From the NCBI GenBank assembly GCA_009908915.1, contig JAAAOJ010000034.1, forward strand, positions 37,900-101,899: a stretch of DNA of 64,000 bases, in the 5' to 3' direction. Each line of letters opens with the position of its first letter. Positions within the stretch are counted from its first letter, which is position 1. Below, in pieces: positions 27,465 to 35,863 of the stretch. The position numbers and the translations under genes are program-made. The notes beneath the pieces were generated by a model, which was given only the letters and a program-made list of their open reading frames with translations, ran no database searches and was not told where the DNA came from. The DNA comes from Planctomycetota bacterium. Lineage in GTDB: Bacteria > Planctomycetota > Phycisphaerae > SM23-33.

Positions 27465-28739
27465 ATGAACATAATGCGACAACGAATACTGCCCGGCGCA
27501 GCGCTGCTGTGCCTCGCGGCCGGCTGGCTCGGCGCGCAGGAACCCGCACTCGACGAGTTGATCGACGGTGAGATGGGCCTGCCGAATGCGCAAGACCCGG
27601 TCGCGGCACCGGACGACCCGGTCGGGCCGACCGACGAGGAGATCGCCGACATCCTCGATGAGATGTCCGAGGAAGAACTCGAAGGACTGGTCAAGATGGC
27701 GGCCGCACAGCGTCTGCAGGTCGAGCGGCAGAAGGTGTTGGCCGGTCTTGTCCAGAATATCCTCTACGAGGACGACGCGCTGAAGGCGGCCACGCACATT
27801 CTCACGCACGAGCCCGCGAACACGCAGGCCGACAACATCGAGCGTATCTGCCAGGCCTACGCCGCCGTGGATGACCGATTTTCCCAGGTGTGGAAACTCT
27901 ACAACGACGGCGAACACCAGAAGGTCGTCGAGACGCTTGGCAAGCAGCTCAACCCCGAGGACGTCAGCTACCTCTCGGCGGCCATGCACTACATCTATGC
28001 CAATTCGCTTCGCGATCTCGGTCAGCAGTGGAAGGCCATTGATGCCTATACGCAGATCCTCGTGAACCTGCCGGACCGCATCAGTTTTGCCTCGGCGTCG
28101 GCCCAGGCGGCGGCAAAGCTATACGAGGAAATGAAGCGCGGCATGTACGCGATGGAAATGTACGTCTACTGCCTGAAGAACTACAGCCTGACGATGACGA
28201 CCGACCAAGTCGAGACGATGCTCTCTCGTTACGAGCAGCTCGAGGTGATTTACAAGGATCCGCTGGCGGCTGCGTCGTCGCTCATGGCTGAGTCGCAGAA
28301 GCGGCTGGCCAGGGCGGATGTCGGCGAGACCACGCAGGACAAGCAGGAGGAGGTCGTGGCGTTGCTGGAGGACCTGATCAAGACGGCCGAGGAGGCCCAG
28401 CGTCACAAGCAGCAGCAACAGCAGCAGCGTCAACGGCAGAAGCGTCAGCAGGCGGGCAAGCAGGGCGAGCAGAAGGGCAACGACGGCCAGCAACAGAAGC
28501 AGGGCCGGCAGCCGGGCCATGATCCGTCAAGCCCGATGCAGGACAGCGCGCTCGTGCCCGGCCCGCTCAGCCAGCCGAACCGCCTGTCGCAGACGACGCG
28601 CGGCAAGGAATCAGGACGCTGGGCCGACATGCCGCCGCGACAGCGGGAGGCCATCGAGAACCTCATGAAGGCGCGCCTGGGCCAGCGACGCGGCGACCAG
28701 GTCCGCGACTACCACCGACGACTGGCGGAGGGAGAATGA
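27465..28739 (+). CDS. Secreted TPR-like protein with Gln-rich linker
   Basis: About 424 aa from ATG 27465, with a signal peptide ending near 'GWLGAQ'. An upstream in-frame ATG at 27447 with GGGAG is also possible; 27465 has AAGGGA at good spacing. Residues 60-290 are helical, with TPR-like segments ('MHYIYANSLRDLGQQWKAIDAY'). A Gln-rich and basic low-complexity stretch lies near 305-350. A short conserved C-terminal helix 'MPPRQREAIENLMKAR' ends the protein. Its stop overlaps the next start by 4 bp (ATGA), so the two are translationally coupled. Confidence 0.65.
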   Translation: MNIMRQRILPGAALLCLAAGWLGAQEPALDELIDGEMGLPNAQDPVAAPDDPVGPTDEEIADILDEMSEEELEGLVKMAAAQRLQVERQKVLAGLVQNILYEDDALKAATHILTHEPANTQADNIERICQAYAAVDDRFSQVWKLYNDGEHQKVVETLGKQLNPEDVSYLSAAMHYIYANSLRDLGQQWKAIDAYTQILVNLPDRISFASASAQAAAKLYEEMKRGMYAMEMYVYCLKNYSLTMTTDQVETMLSRYEQLEVIYKDPLAAASSLMAESQKRLARADVGETTQDKQEEVVALLEDLIKTAEEAQRHKQQQQQQRQRQKRQQAGKQGEQKGNDGQQQKQGRQPGHDPSSPMQDSALVPGPLSQPNRLSQTTRGKESGRWADMPPRQREAIENLMKARLGQRRGDQVRDYHRRLAEGE

Positions 28740-29968
28740 GACACGTGCGCATCATTGCAGGAATCGTAACCGTGGTCGTCGCCGTGCCGGCGGTCTTCGG
28801 GGCGGCGGTCGTCGAAACCCTCGACGGCCGGAGCCTCTCCGGCGACGTGCAGTCGATCACGGACGAGAGGCTGGTGGTGTCGGGTGACGACGGCGAGTCG
28901 TCGCTGCCACTCAAGGACGTTGCGGGGATTGTCTTCGCCGGCGAGAAGCGCCCCGTCGACGCGACGCGCAAGGCGGGCCAGTTGGCCGTTCGGACACCGG
29001 CGGGCGGCTGGATCGCCTGTGAGTCGCTCGCGCTGACGGACGGAAGGCTTGACTTGACCGGGCCGCTCATCGGCGAGCAACAGATGGGTCTCAAGGCCGC
29101 ACGGACACTCCTGCTGCCCGAGCCCGGCCAGACGCCGCAACAGGTGCTTGACAAGTGCGAGCGATACCGTATCCAGCCCGGCAGCCGCGACGTGCTGGCC
29201 GTGGCGCGAGACGACGGCAAGTGGGTGCCGGCCGACGGCGTGCTGCTGAGCATCACCGACGAGATGATCGGTTTCCGTTATCGGGGTCAGGACCGTACGA
29301 TCGCGCGGGATACCGTGCGGGCGATCTGGCTGGCCGAGTTGTCGGGGGATCGGCCTAAGCCGGCGGGCGTGCTCGTCGGGCGCGACGGTTGCCGGTTGCA
29401 GTTCTCGCGATTGAGCATGAATGCCGAGACGGTGACGGCCCAGACGCTTGCGGCGGGCGAACTGAAGCTGCCGCGGGCGAAGGTCGCGTCGATCCGCTAC
29501 ATCTCTGATAGGCTGGTAAACCTGGGCGATATCGAGCCGGCGTCGGTCGAGCAGCATGGCACATTCGATCACACGTTCGAGTATCGTCGCAACCGGGCGG
29601 CTCATGGCGGATCGATCCGCCTGGACGGGCGCGAGTACCGCCACGGTCTGGGTCTGCACAGTTTTGCCGAGCTGACGTACATGCTTGAGGGCACGTACAC
29701 GTCGCTGCTGGCGACGGTCGGGATTGACGATGCGGTTCGGCCGTCCGGCCAGGCGACGCTGGAGATTCTCGGCGACGGCAAGCCGTTGGCCATTCACGTC
29801 GGTGACGAGCAGCAGAAATCGCTCGATCTGACCGGCAAGGACAACGCCAGGACCATTCGCGTGGATGTTCGTGGCGTGAAGTCGCTGACCCTTCGCGTGG
29901 ATTTCGGCGCGGACGGTCTGGGCGTGGGCGACCACGTCAACCTCGCGGCCGCCCGGCTGGTCAAGTAG
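28736..29968 (+). CDS. Secreted protein with C-terminal NPCBM domain
   Basis: A 410-aa protein with a signal peptide (about 1-23). The N-terminal two thirds contain three related beta segments, seen in 'VVETLDGRSLSGDVQSIT', 'WVPADGVLLSITDEMIGF' and 'GRDGCRLQFSRLSMN', suggesting small repeated SH3-like barrels. The last 150 residues match the NPCBM/NEW2 carbohydrate-binding module: 'YRHGLGLHSFAELTYML', 'FDH-TFEYRRN' and a closing 'LRVDFGADGLGVGDHVN'. It is translationally coupled to the TPR-like gene and ends the MoxR cluster. Its stop overlaps the convergent LuxR-type gene by 8 bp. It may bind cell-surface glycans. Confidence 0.75.
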   Translation: MRHVRIIAGIVTVVVAVPAVFGAAVVETLDGRSLSGDVQSITDERLVVSGDDGESSLPLKDVAGIVFAGEKRPVDATRKAGQLAVRTPAGGWIACESLALTDGRLDLTGPLIGEQQMGLKAARTLLLPEPGQTPQQVLDKCERYRIQPGSRDVLAVARDDGKWVPADGVLLSITDEMIGFRYRGQDRTIARDTVRAIWLAELSGDRPKPAGVLVGRDGCRLQFSRLSMNAETVTAQTLAAGELKLPRAKVASIRYISDRLVNLGDIEPASVEQHGTFDHTFEYRRNRAAHGGSIRLDGREYRHGLGLHSFAELTYMLEGTYTSLLATVGIDDAVRPSGQATLEILGDGKPLAIHVGDEQQKSLDLTGKDNARTIRVDVRGVKSLTLRVDFGADGLGVGDHVNLAAARLVK

Positions 29969-30932
29969 CAGTCGAATGTTCCGGGGCAAACGAGCCGCCC
30001 TGGTCGCTCAGCGATGCACTCGCCATCGACTGCAAATGGCTGACGAGGTTTACCTTTCGATTGCGCAGCCCAAGCTTTCGCCGTATGTTCTCACGGTGGC
30101 GACGAACGGTGGCGACGGAAATGCAGCGCAGGCGCGCGATTTCCTTTGTCGACATGCCGTTGCGGATCATCGCGCAGACCGTGATCTCCGTCGGACTCAG
30201 CGAGGTGTGGTCCTGCGTCAACTCGGTCAGGAACGGCGAGGCGATGTCGTGGAGATTCTGACGCAGCAGCGTCACCAGCGATCGCTGGCGTCCTGAAACC
30301 TCCAATTCGAGTTCGAAGACCATCGGCATGAGGATCTTACGGATGTTCGAGAGGATGTTCGCCTGGATGCTGCGTTTGTCCTCTTCGAGCCGCGACATCA
30401 CCGATCGAAGCGCGATATTGACCTCCTGAAGCGCCTTGTGTTCCCGCTCGAGTTCCAGGTGGGCCTGTCGCAGTTCGCTTTCGGCCTTCATGTGTTTCAG
30501 CGCCCGACTGACGCGATCGGCGACGTCGCGGATCAAGGTATGCTCTTCGGGCAGGAAGGGGTCTTCACCGATGCCCCAGACAGCTTTGCGATAGTACGCT
30601 TCGATGCAGCCGATCGGGTCGCCATTGCTGTCATGGATATTGGCGGACAGCCTCCAGGGAGACTCTGCAAACTCGGCGGAGCAGTATTCCGCGTCCCCGT
30701 AACAGAGCCTCGCACAGGTCACCTCCGGATACTGCCATGCCGGGGGCAGGCAATCGACAACGCCCTGCAGGAAGGCGCCGATCTGCCGGAAGTGAACATC
30801 CTGCAGGCGTGAGATGGTGTACAGACAGTTCAGTTCCTTTACGCGTTCGCGCAGGGCCAGTTGGATGGAGCTGCCTTGGTGGGTGTTGTCGTCGGCTGTG
30901 GTACGGCTCTGCCGGGCCTTGTTGTTTGCCAT
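29961..30932 (-). CDS. LuxR-type transcriptional regulator with N-terminal sensor domain
   Basis: A 323-aa cytoplasmic regulator. Residues 20-165 form a PAS/GAF-like sensor ('LNCLYTISRLQDVHF', 'GDPIGCIEAYYRK'), residues 170-235 a coiled-coil linker. Residues 245-305 carry a LuxR helix-turn-helix ('LSPTEITVCAMIRNGMSTKEIARL', recognition helix 'VATVRRHRENIRRKLGL'). The ATG at 30932 follows GGAGA; an upstream in-frame ATG is less likely because it would overlap the promoter. A strong sigma70-like promoter lies 56 bp upstream. It is divergent from the small gene and gdhA, so it is a reasonable candidate regulator of nitrogen assimilation, but its ligand is unknown. Confidence 0.8.
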   Translation of the reverse strand: MANNKARQSRTTADDNTHQGSSIQLALRERVKELNCLYTISRLQDVHFRQIGAFLQGVVDCLPPAWQYPEVTCARLCYGDAEYCSAEFAESPWRLSANIHDSNGDPIGCIEAYYRKAVWGIGEDPFLPEEHTLIRDVADRVSRALKHMKAESELRQAHLELEREHKALQEVNIALRSVMSRLEEDKRSIQANILSNIRKILMPMVFELELEVSGRQRSLVTLLRQNLHDIASPFLTELTQDHTSLSPTEITVCAMIRNGMSTKEIARLRCISVATVRRHRENIRRKLGLRNRKVNLVSHLQSMASASLSDQGGSFAPEHSTAT

Positions 30933-30987
30933 TGTGTCTCCACGAATATGGGGACTTCTGTACATATTATGGGTAAAGCATCCGTAA

Positions 30988-31016
30988 ATAATAACGCAAG
31001 CTGAGTGCGCAGTCAA
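30988..31016 (-). promoter_or_regulatory. Sigma70-type promoter for the LuxR-type regulator
   Basis: On the minus strand TTGACT (31016-31011) is followed after exactly 17 bp by TATTAT (30993-30988), close to the consensus -35/-10 pair. Transcription would start near 30981, giving a leader of about 50 nt before ATG 30932. The surrounding 100 bp are AT-rich against a GC-rich background. Confidence 0.6.
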
Positions 31017-31124
31017 TGCGTATTATATGCCGTATTAGAATACTGAATTCGCCTGTACAGTGGAATCCGGCCACTTCGGCGTGCGGAGTGGCAGTATGCA
31101 AGACGCGAGAGAAAGGAGCCCTTC

Positions 31125-31445
31125 ATGAACGCCCCGCAGGCTGCAACCGGCGCCAGGCCGCTCAGTGTCATTTTTCATTCCCGCACCCCAAAGGTGGAGG
31201 CCCCGGATCCTGTGGCCCACAAGGAGCATCTTCTGAAGGTCGCCGCCGCCTCCAGCCGCGACGCCGCCCACGTCTGGGACGAGCTGTGGGCCGAGGTGCG
31301 GCGCTACCAGGCGGCTCACGGCGTCGGTGAGCAGGACGGTCAGCCCGGCTTTTCTCCCGGCATGGGGTGGGTTGCCTTCGTTGAGAAGCTCGAGGAACTG
31401 CGTCATCTGATCGACGGCATCGAGCGCGTCTGCACACACCAGTAA
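31125..31445 (+). CDS. Small protein upstream of gdhA, unknown function
   Basis: A 106-aa soluble protein with an excellent ribosome site (GAAAGGAG, 7 bp before the ATG). The middle is a charged helix ('HLLKVAAASSRDAAHVWDELWAEV') and the C-terminal part another ('MGWVAFVEKLEELRHLIDGIE'). No cysteines except near the end, no signal peptide, no known motif. It lies 61 bp before gdhA on the same strand and is probably co-transcribed, so it could modulate the enzyme; this is inference only. Confidence 0.6.
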   Translation: MNAPQAATGARPLSVIFHSRTPKVEAPDPVAHKEHLLKVAAASSRDAAHVWDELWAEVRRYQAAHGVGEQDGQPGFSPGMGWVAFVEKLEELRHLIDGIERVCTHQ

Positions 31446-31506
31446 CAGATCTGTTCCGAGGCGTAAGCTGCCTCAGAGTCCAAGACAACAGGAGAATGTA
31501 AGAGCC

Positions 31507-32892
31507 ATGTCCAACGCAACAACCACACCATCGGCGCCGGCCCTGCACCTGGACGAATCCATCGACGAGTTCATGGAGCGTGTCGCGTCACAGTCGCCCA
31601 ACGAGCCGGAGTTCCACCAGGCGGTCCACGAGGTCGTCAAGAGCGTCTGGCCGATCGTCGAGTCGAACGATACTTACCGCGAAGCGCGCGTGCTGGAACG
31701 AATGGTCATTCCGGATCGTGCGATCTTGTTCCGTGTCGCCTGGGCCGACGATGACGGTTGCGCCCAGGTCAACCGCGGCTACCGTGTTCAGATGAACGAC
31801 GCGATCGGTCCGTACAAGGGCGGCCTGCGCTTTCATCCGTCGGTGACGCTCGGTGTGCTGAAATTCCTCGCCTTCGAGCAAATCTTCAAAAACAGCCTGA
31901 CGACCCTGCCGATGGGTGGGGGCAAGGGTGGGTCTGATTTCGACCCGCGTGGCCGCAGCGATGCTGAGGTCATGCGCTTCTGCCAGGCGTTCATGGCCGA
32001 GTTGTACCGTCATATCGGTCCGGACATCGACGTCCCTGCCGGGGACATCGGCGTCGGCGGCCGGGAGATCGGCTATCTGTTCGGAACGTACCGCAAAATC
32101 ACGGGCCAGTTCCATGGCGTGCTGACAGGCAAAGACCTGGGCTGGGGCGGCTCGCGACTTCGCCCCGAGGCTACCGGATATGGATCGGTGTACTTCGCGC
32201 GGGAGATGTTGGCCACGCGTGGCATGGACGTCGAGGGCCTGACAGCGACGGTTAGCGGGTCGGGCAACGTGGCCCAGTATACGACCGAAAAACTGCTTGA
32301 ACTCGGTGCGAAGGTCGTGACGTTGAGCGATTCCAGCGGCACGATCGTGGACCCGGACGGCATGACTGGCGAGAAGCTTCAGTATGTCATGGACCTGAAG
32401 AACCGGCGCCGCGGACGCATCAAGGAGTATGCCGAGGAGTATCCGGCTGCAACATACCTGCCCGGTGAGCGGCCGTGGTCCGTGCCGTGTGACTTGGCCT
32501 TCCCGAGCGCAACCCAGAACGAGATTTCCGGCGATGACGCGAGCACACTCATTGCCAACGGCTGCATTTGTCTCAGCGAGGGCGCCAACATGCCCTCGAC
32601 GCCCGAGGCGGTCGATCGCTTTCTCGATGCCCGGGTTCTCTACGGACCCGGCAAGGCCGCCAACGCCGGCGGCGTGGCTGTCAGCGGTCTTGAAATGACG
32701 CAAAATGCCGGCTGCATGCGGCGCGGCCGCGACGAAGTCGACCAGCAGCTCCAGCGGATCATGCGATCAATCCACCAGAACTGCGTCGAATTCGGCCGAA
32801 AGGACGATGACTTCGTGAACTACGTGGACGGCGCGAACGTGGCGGGCTTCATCAAGGTTGCAGACGCGATGGTCCAGCAGGGCCTCTGGTAA
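31507..32892 (+). CDS. gdhA: Glutamate dehydrogenase, NADP-type
   Basis: A 461-aa hexameric-type glutamate dehydrogenase, the usual length for family I. It makes glutamate from 2-oxoglutarate and ammonium (or the reverse) in the cytoplasm. The substrate site is clear: 'PYKGGLRFHP' and the catalytic-lysine segment 'GGGKGGSDFDP', then 'DIDVPAGDIGVGGREIG'. The Rossmann glycine motif is 'SGSGNVAQYTTEKL' near residue 248. The C-terminus ends 'AGFIKVADAMVQQGLW', typical of the NADP enzymes. Cofactor preference is by overall similarity, not proven. The stop codon lies in the loop of an inverted repeat. Confidence 0.92.
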   Translation: MSNATTTPSAPALHLDESIDEFMERVASQSPNEPEFHQAVHEVVKSVWPIVESNDTYREARVLERMVIPDRAILFRVAWADDDGCAQVNRGYRVQMNDAIGPYKGGLRFHPSVTLGVLKFLAFEQIFKNSLTTLPMGGGKGGSDFDPRGRSDAEVMRFCQAFMAELYRHIGPDIDVPAGDIGVGGREIGYLFGTYRKITGQFHGVLTGKDLGWGGSRLRPEATGYGSVYFAREMLATRGMDVEGLTATVSGSGNVAQYTTEKLLELGAKVVTLSDSSGTIVDPDGMTGEKLQYVMDLKNRRRGRIKEYAEEYPAATYLPGERPWSVPCDLAFPSATQNEISGDDASTLIANGCICLSEGANMPSTPEAVDRFLDARVLYGPGKAANAGGVAVSGLEMTQNAGCMRRGRDEVDQQLQRIMRSIHQNCVEFGRKDDDFVNYVDGANVAGFIKVADAMVQQGLW

Positions 32893-32902
32893 GGCCCTGC
32901 TG
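32875..32902 (+). terminator. Inverted repeat spanning the gdhA stop codon
   Basis: CAGCAGGGCC (32875-32884) and GGCCCTGCTG (32893-32902) are perfectly complementary across an 8-base loop that contains the TAA stop. The stem is strong, but the following bases (CTGTTGCG) are not a T run, so it is only a possible terminator or mRNA-stabilising hairpin. Confidence 0.4.
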
Positions 32903-33017
32903 CTGTTGCGAGGTGCTTTGGCCGTCTCTTGTGGCCATGCACCAAGGCCGGTGAGTGTGGAAGGCACGGGTGTTCCCCTTTACGCCCGTGCCAACCGGCC
33001 GGCCGAGGGTGCGTTCG

Positions 33018-34496
33018 TCAGGATCCGCCCGACTCTTTCTTTCCGCCGTCTTTGCCTTTCTTCCGGCGGCGTTGGCTTCTGCTCTTACCGCCGTCGCCGC
33101 GCTGTTGGCCGCCGTCATTCGGCCCGCCTTTCTTGTTCTTGCTGCGGCGTCGACCACGACGTCGCCGGCCCCGTCGCTTGGATGTCCGGCGGTCGGACGA
33201 GTCGTCGTCGCTATCATTACTGGACGCCTGGTCGTCCGCCTGCTCGACCTTCACGCCGCCGACATTGCTGACGGCCTGGTCGATCTGTTCCTTGCGGCTC
33301 TCCGCGCGCGAACGGGCGGCATGCGTTCGGGCCTCGTCATCGGTGGGCGGCTTGATATTGCGTTCGACGATCTCGTCGACCCGTACCGCCACGATATTGC
33401 CGTCCGGCTGCATGAGCTTGACCAGTTGTGTGATGATCTGCGTGTCGATCACACGACCGAGCGTCTCCTCCGTTCGCACCCATGTGTTGCGGTGCGGGAG
33501 GTTCTTTCGCAACTCGTTGTAGCCCTTGTCCTCGTACCGCAGGCAGCACATCAGGCGGCCGCAGCGGCCGGAGATCTTCGAGGGGTCGAGCGTGGCCTTC
33601 TGGACCTTCGCCATCCGCATGGAGACCGGCTTGAGGTCCTTGAGAAACTGCTGGCAGCAACATCGCTGGCCGCAGCGTTCGTAGTCGCCGACCAGCCGGG
33701 CCTCGTCGCGGGCGCCGACCTGTCGCATCTCGATGCGCGTGCGGTACTGTCCGGCGAGCCGGCGGACCAGTTCACGGAAGTCCACGCGTTGGTCCGCCGT
33801 GAAGTAGAAGACGATACGTTCGCCGCCGAGCAGGTGCTCGACCGTCACCAGTCGCATGGGCGCGTCGAGTTCGCGAATCTGGTCGCGGCAGTACGTGCCG
33901 GCATGCTTCGCGGAATCGACCAGGTGGCGGTGCTCGATCATGTCCTGCTGGTTGGCGATACGGAGCAGTCGACCGTTGCGGCGGAAGGGATAGTCGCCGC
34001 CTTCGTTGTCCAGAAAATCCTTCAATTGCTTACCGCAGATCGAGCAGGGATAGGGCGCTGGTTCGTCGTTGCGCGAAACGGGTGTGACGACCTGGCCGAG
34101 TTCCACACCGCGATCGGTGCGAATGACGACGTTCATGCCGGGCTTGAGCGGCTCTTTGAGTGTGCCATGCCGGAACTCGCCGGTGTAGCGCATCTGGCCG
34201 TAGCGGCAGACGGCCGTTGGGCCGTTGGGTTCCTGGCCCGCCCCGCCCCGCGACTTCTGGCGGTTGCCGCCGCGCCGGCGGCCTTTGCGGTTGTCGTCGC
34301 CGTTACCATCGGCGCTGCTGTCGGCGGTCGCCTCGGCGTCATTGTCGGCACCGTCGCGGTCGGCCGATGATGACTCCTGCGGCTCCCTTTCGCGATCGGC
34401 GCGCGGATTGCCCGGGTCGTTGGTGTTCTGTGAATGCTGGCAGGGCGCGTCTTGGGCTGGCATGGCCGCATCCGTGGCGGGGTTGGCCTCGGGCAT
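33018..34496 (-). CDS. PSP1-domain protein (RicT/YaaT-like)
   Basis: About 492 aa from ATG 34496, which follows GGGAGTC. The N-terminal 120 residues are disordered (Asn, Asp, Gly, Arg). The central part is the PSP1 C-terminal domain: 'GELVRRLAGQYRTRIEMRQVG'-type core with 'FYFTADQRVDFRELVRRL', and the cysteine cluster 'CGQRCCCQQFL' then 'CGRLMCCLRYE' that in RicT binds an iron-sulfur cluster. An additional CSIC pair lies upstream. The last 80 residues are Lys/Arg-rich. In Bacillus the homologue works with RNase Y in mRNA maturation; the same role here is inferred by family. The basic tails suggest RNA binding. Confidence 0.78.
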   Translation of the reverse strand: MPEANPATDAAMPAQDAPCQHSQNTNDPGNPRADREREPQESSSADRDGADNDAEATADSSADGNGDDNRKGRRRGGNRQKSRGGAGQEPNGPTAVCRYGQMRYTGEFRHGTLKEPLKPGMNVVIRTDRGVELGQVVTPVSRNDEPAPYPCSICGKQLKDFLDNEGGDYPFRRNGRLLRIANQQDMIEHRHLVDSAKHAGTYCRDQIRELDAPMRLVTVEHLLGGERIVFYFTADQRVDFRELVRRLAGQYRTRIEMRQVGARDEARLVGDYERCGQRCCCQQFLKDLKPVSMRMAKVQKATLDPSKISGRCGRLMCCLRYEDKGYNELRKNLPHRNTWVRTEETLGRVIDTQIITQLVKLMQPDGNIVAVRVDEIVERNIKPPTDDEARTHAARSRAESRKEQIDQAVSNVGGVKVEQADDQASSNDSDDDSSDRRTSKRRGRRRRGRRRSKNKKGGPNDGGQQRGDGGKSRSQRRRKKGKDGGKKESGGS

Positions 34497-34979
34497 GGAC
34501 AGACTCCCTATGTCGTATCCGCGGCGGCCCGCGGGAAGCGTGCTGGTTTCACGTCCCCGGCCCGTCACCGGGGGGCCGTACGCAATCGCGCCGCTGCGGC
34601 CGGACCGTGGTCCGGAGACAACGGGGTTGCTCGTGTGGCGTCACACCCGCAGGCTCGGCCCGGCAGGCCGGTTGCGGCAGCAACGGCACACGTAGCAATT
34701 ATATCGGGCGACCGCGTCGATGCCAAGCCGCTGTCGGGGGCCATTTTGCCCCCCCCCGTTGTGTGCGACAGGGGTTGATAGCCCGTTTGAAGATGGATCG
34801 CGTCGCGAGGTCCAAGTGCTTTGCCAAGCATCAAGGAACGAAAACGCAAGTGAATTGGCACGTTCGTCAATTCGTGAACGGGTCAATTCGCAAGAGACCG
34901 CGTTTTCGCGACGATGACGCGCAGGCAACAGCTCCGGCCGCCGCAGCGATGGTTTCCTTAACGGTCTGCTAAGCGGAGG
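34497..34979. other. Gene-free region, 483 bp, upstream of the PSP1 gene
   Basis: Holds the probable promoter of the minus-strand PSP1 gene and, at 34780-34970, a complete copy of the dispersed inverted-repeat element. A run of nine Cs lies at 34749-34757. No coding frame in it is supportable. Confidence 0.45.
34780..34970. repeat. Dispersed inverted-repeat element, copy C (191 bp)
   Basis: Left end AGCCCGTTTGAAGATGGATCGC, right end GCGATGGTTTCCTTAACGGTCTGCT, inverted with mismatches. TA flanks both ends (34779-34780 and 34970-34971). The interior shares GAACGAAAACGCA and TTTTCGCGACGATGACGC with copy D. No coding capacity. Confidence 0.68.
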
Positions 34980-35630
34980 TTAGGCGGATTGCCAGGGATC
35001 GGGGTTCTCCTGCCGGGCCTTGGGCGGCCCGAGGATTTCGTGGAGGATAACGGCGTTTCGGGCGGTTGGCGCGCGGGTGAGGTTCACGCGGATGCCGATC
35101 TCGCTGTCGCTGGTTGTTGCGGCTTTGCTTTTGCTGGCGAGGTTGGGCCTGGCGGTCATGTGTGGCGTCTGACTTGGGGACGCCGATTGCTTCTGCTGGG
35201 TGGCATGGGCTTTTGCGCGGGCGGCATCGGCCTGGGCACTGCGGGCCCGGGCTTCGGCGCGGCGGACTTCGGCCCGGGCACGCTGGATGTCCTGTCGGCC
35301 TTCAATGACCGGGGCTGGCGGGCGAAGGGGTTTGGGCTCACGGTCGCCGCCGATGCGTTGCGGGGGCGGCGGGGGCGGCGTGGATTCGTCGTTATCCAGA
35401 ACAATCCAGCCGTCGTCGTCATCGTCCTGTTTATCCTGGACGGCCTGTTCCAGCCGACGTCGCCGGGCGGCCTCGCGGCGGGCCTGAGCTTCAACCTCGC
35501 CTTGCTGCTTTTTGTTCTTCTTGGCGACGGCGCCGATGATGGCGAAGATGGCCACGACGACCGCAAAGATAACATTCGCGATGTCTTCGGAGGCAGCGAG
35601 TATCGAGATGTTGGCCATCGTCTCAAGCAT
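34980..35630 (-). CDS. Single-pass membrane protein with Pro/Asp-rich linker
   Basis: A 216-aa protein. One membrane helix near the N-terminus ('VIFAVVVAIFAIIGAV', about 19-35) is followed by a basic and Asp-rich stretch, a Pro run, a helical 'RAEVRRAEARARSAQAD' segment, and a short conserved-looking C-terminal motif 'ARNAVILHEILGPPKA'. A motif of the form 'LsEILGPPkA' ends several small planctomycete membrane proteins, as far as I recall. ATG 35630 is taken; ATG 35618 is possible. It follows the floA-nfeD genes on the same strand but is separated from them by a copy of the repeat element. Confidence 0.55.
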   Translation of the reverse strand: MLETMANISILAASEDIANVIFAVVVAIFAIIGAVAKKNKKQQGEVEAQARREAARRRRLEQAVQDKQDDDDDGWIVLDNDESTPPPPPPQRIGGDREPKPLRPPAPVIEGRQDIQRARAEVRRAEARARSAQADAARAKAHATQQKQSASPSQTPHMTARPNLASKSKAATTSDSEIGIRVNLTRAPTARNAVILHEILGPPKARQENPDPWQSA

Positions 35631-35683
35631 GGTCGGCTCCGTCGGCCGGGGCGATGCAGTGGCGACTGCACCATTCGGCGTTC

Positions 35684-35844
35684 AGCAGTCCGTTTAGAAA
35701 TGGATCGCATCGCGAGGTCGCCGCGGTTTGCCGAGCGTCAAGAAGCGGAAACGCAGGCGAATTGCTGAATTCGTCAAGTTTTCGCGACGATGACGCCCAG
35801 TCAAAGGTTCCGTCCGCGGCCGGGTAGCTTTCTAAACGGGCTGT
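35684..35844. repeat. Dispersed inverted-repeat element, copy D (about 161 bp)
   Basis: Left end AGCAGTCCGTTTAGAAATGG, right end CTTTCTAAACGGGCTG. Interior blocks AAGCGGAAACGCAGGCGAATT and TTTTCGCGACGATGACGC match copies A and C in order. TA flanks are not preserved here. It lies between floA and the single-pass membrane protein gene. Confidence 0.65.
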
Positions 35845-35863
35845 CAGGTGTTTGTCCGGATGT

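Noticed and set aside
25260..27989. A 909-codon Leu-rich frame antisense to the coiled-coil gene
   Set aside because: Leu/Gly repeats mirror the Glu/Lys/Gln codons of the real gene; no start signal or family.
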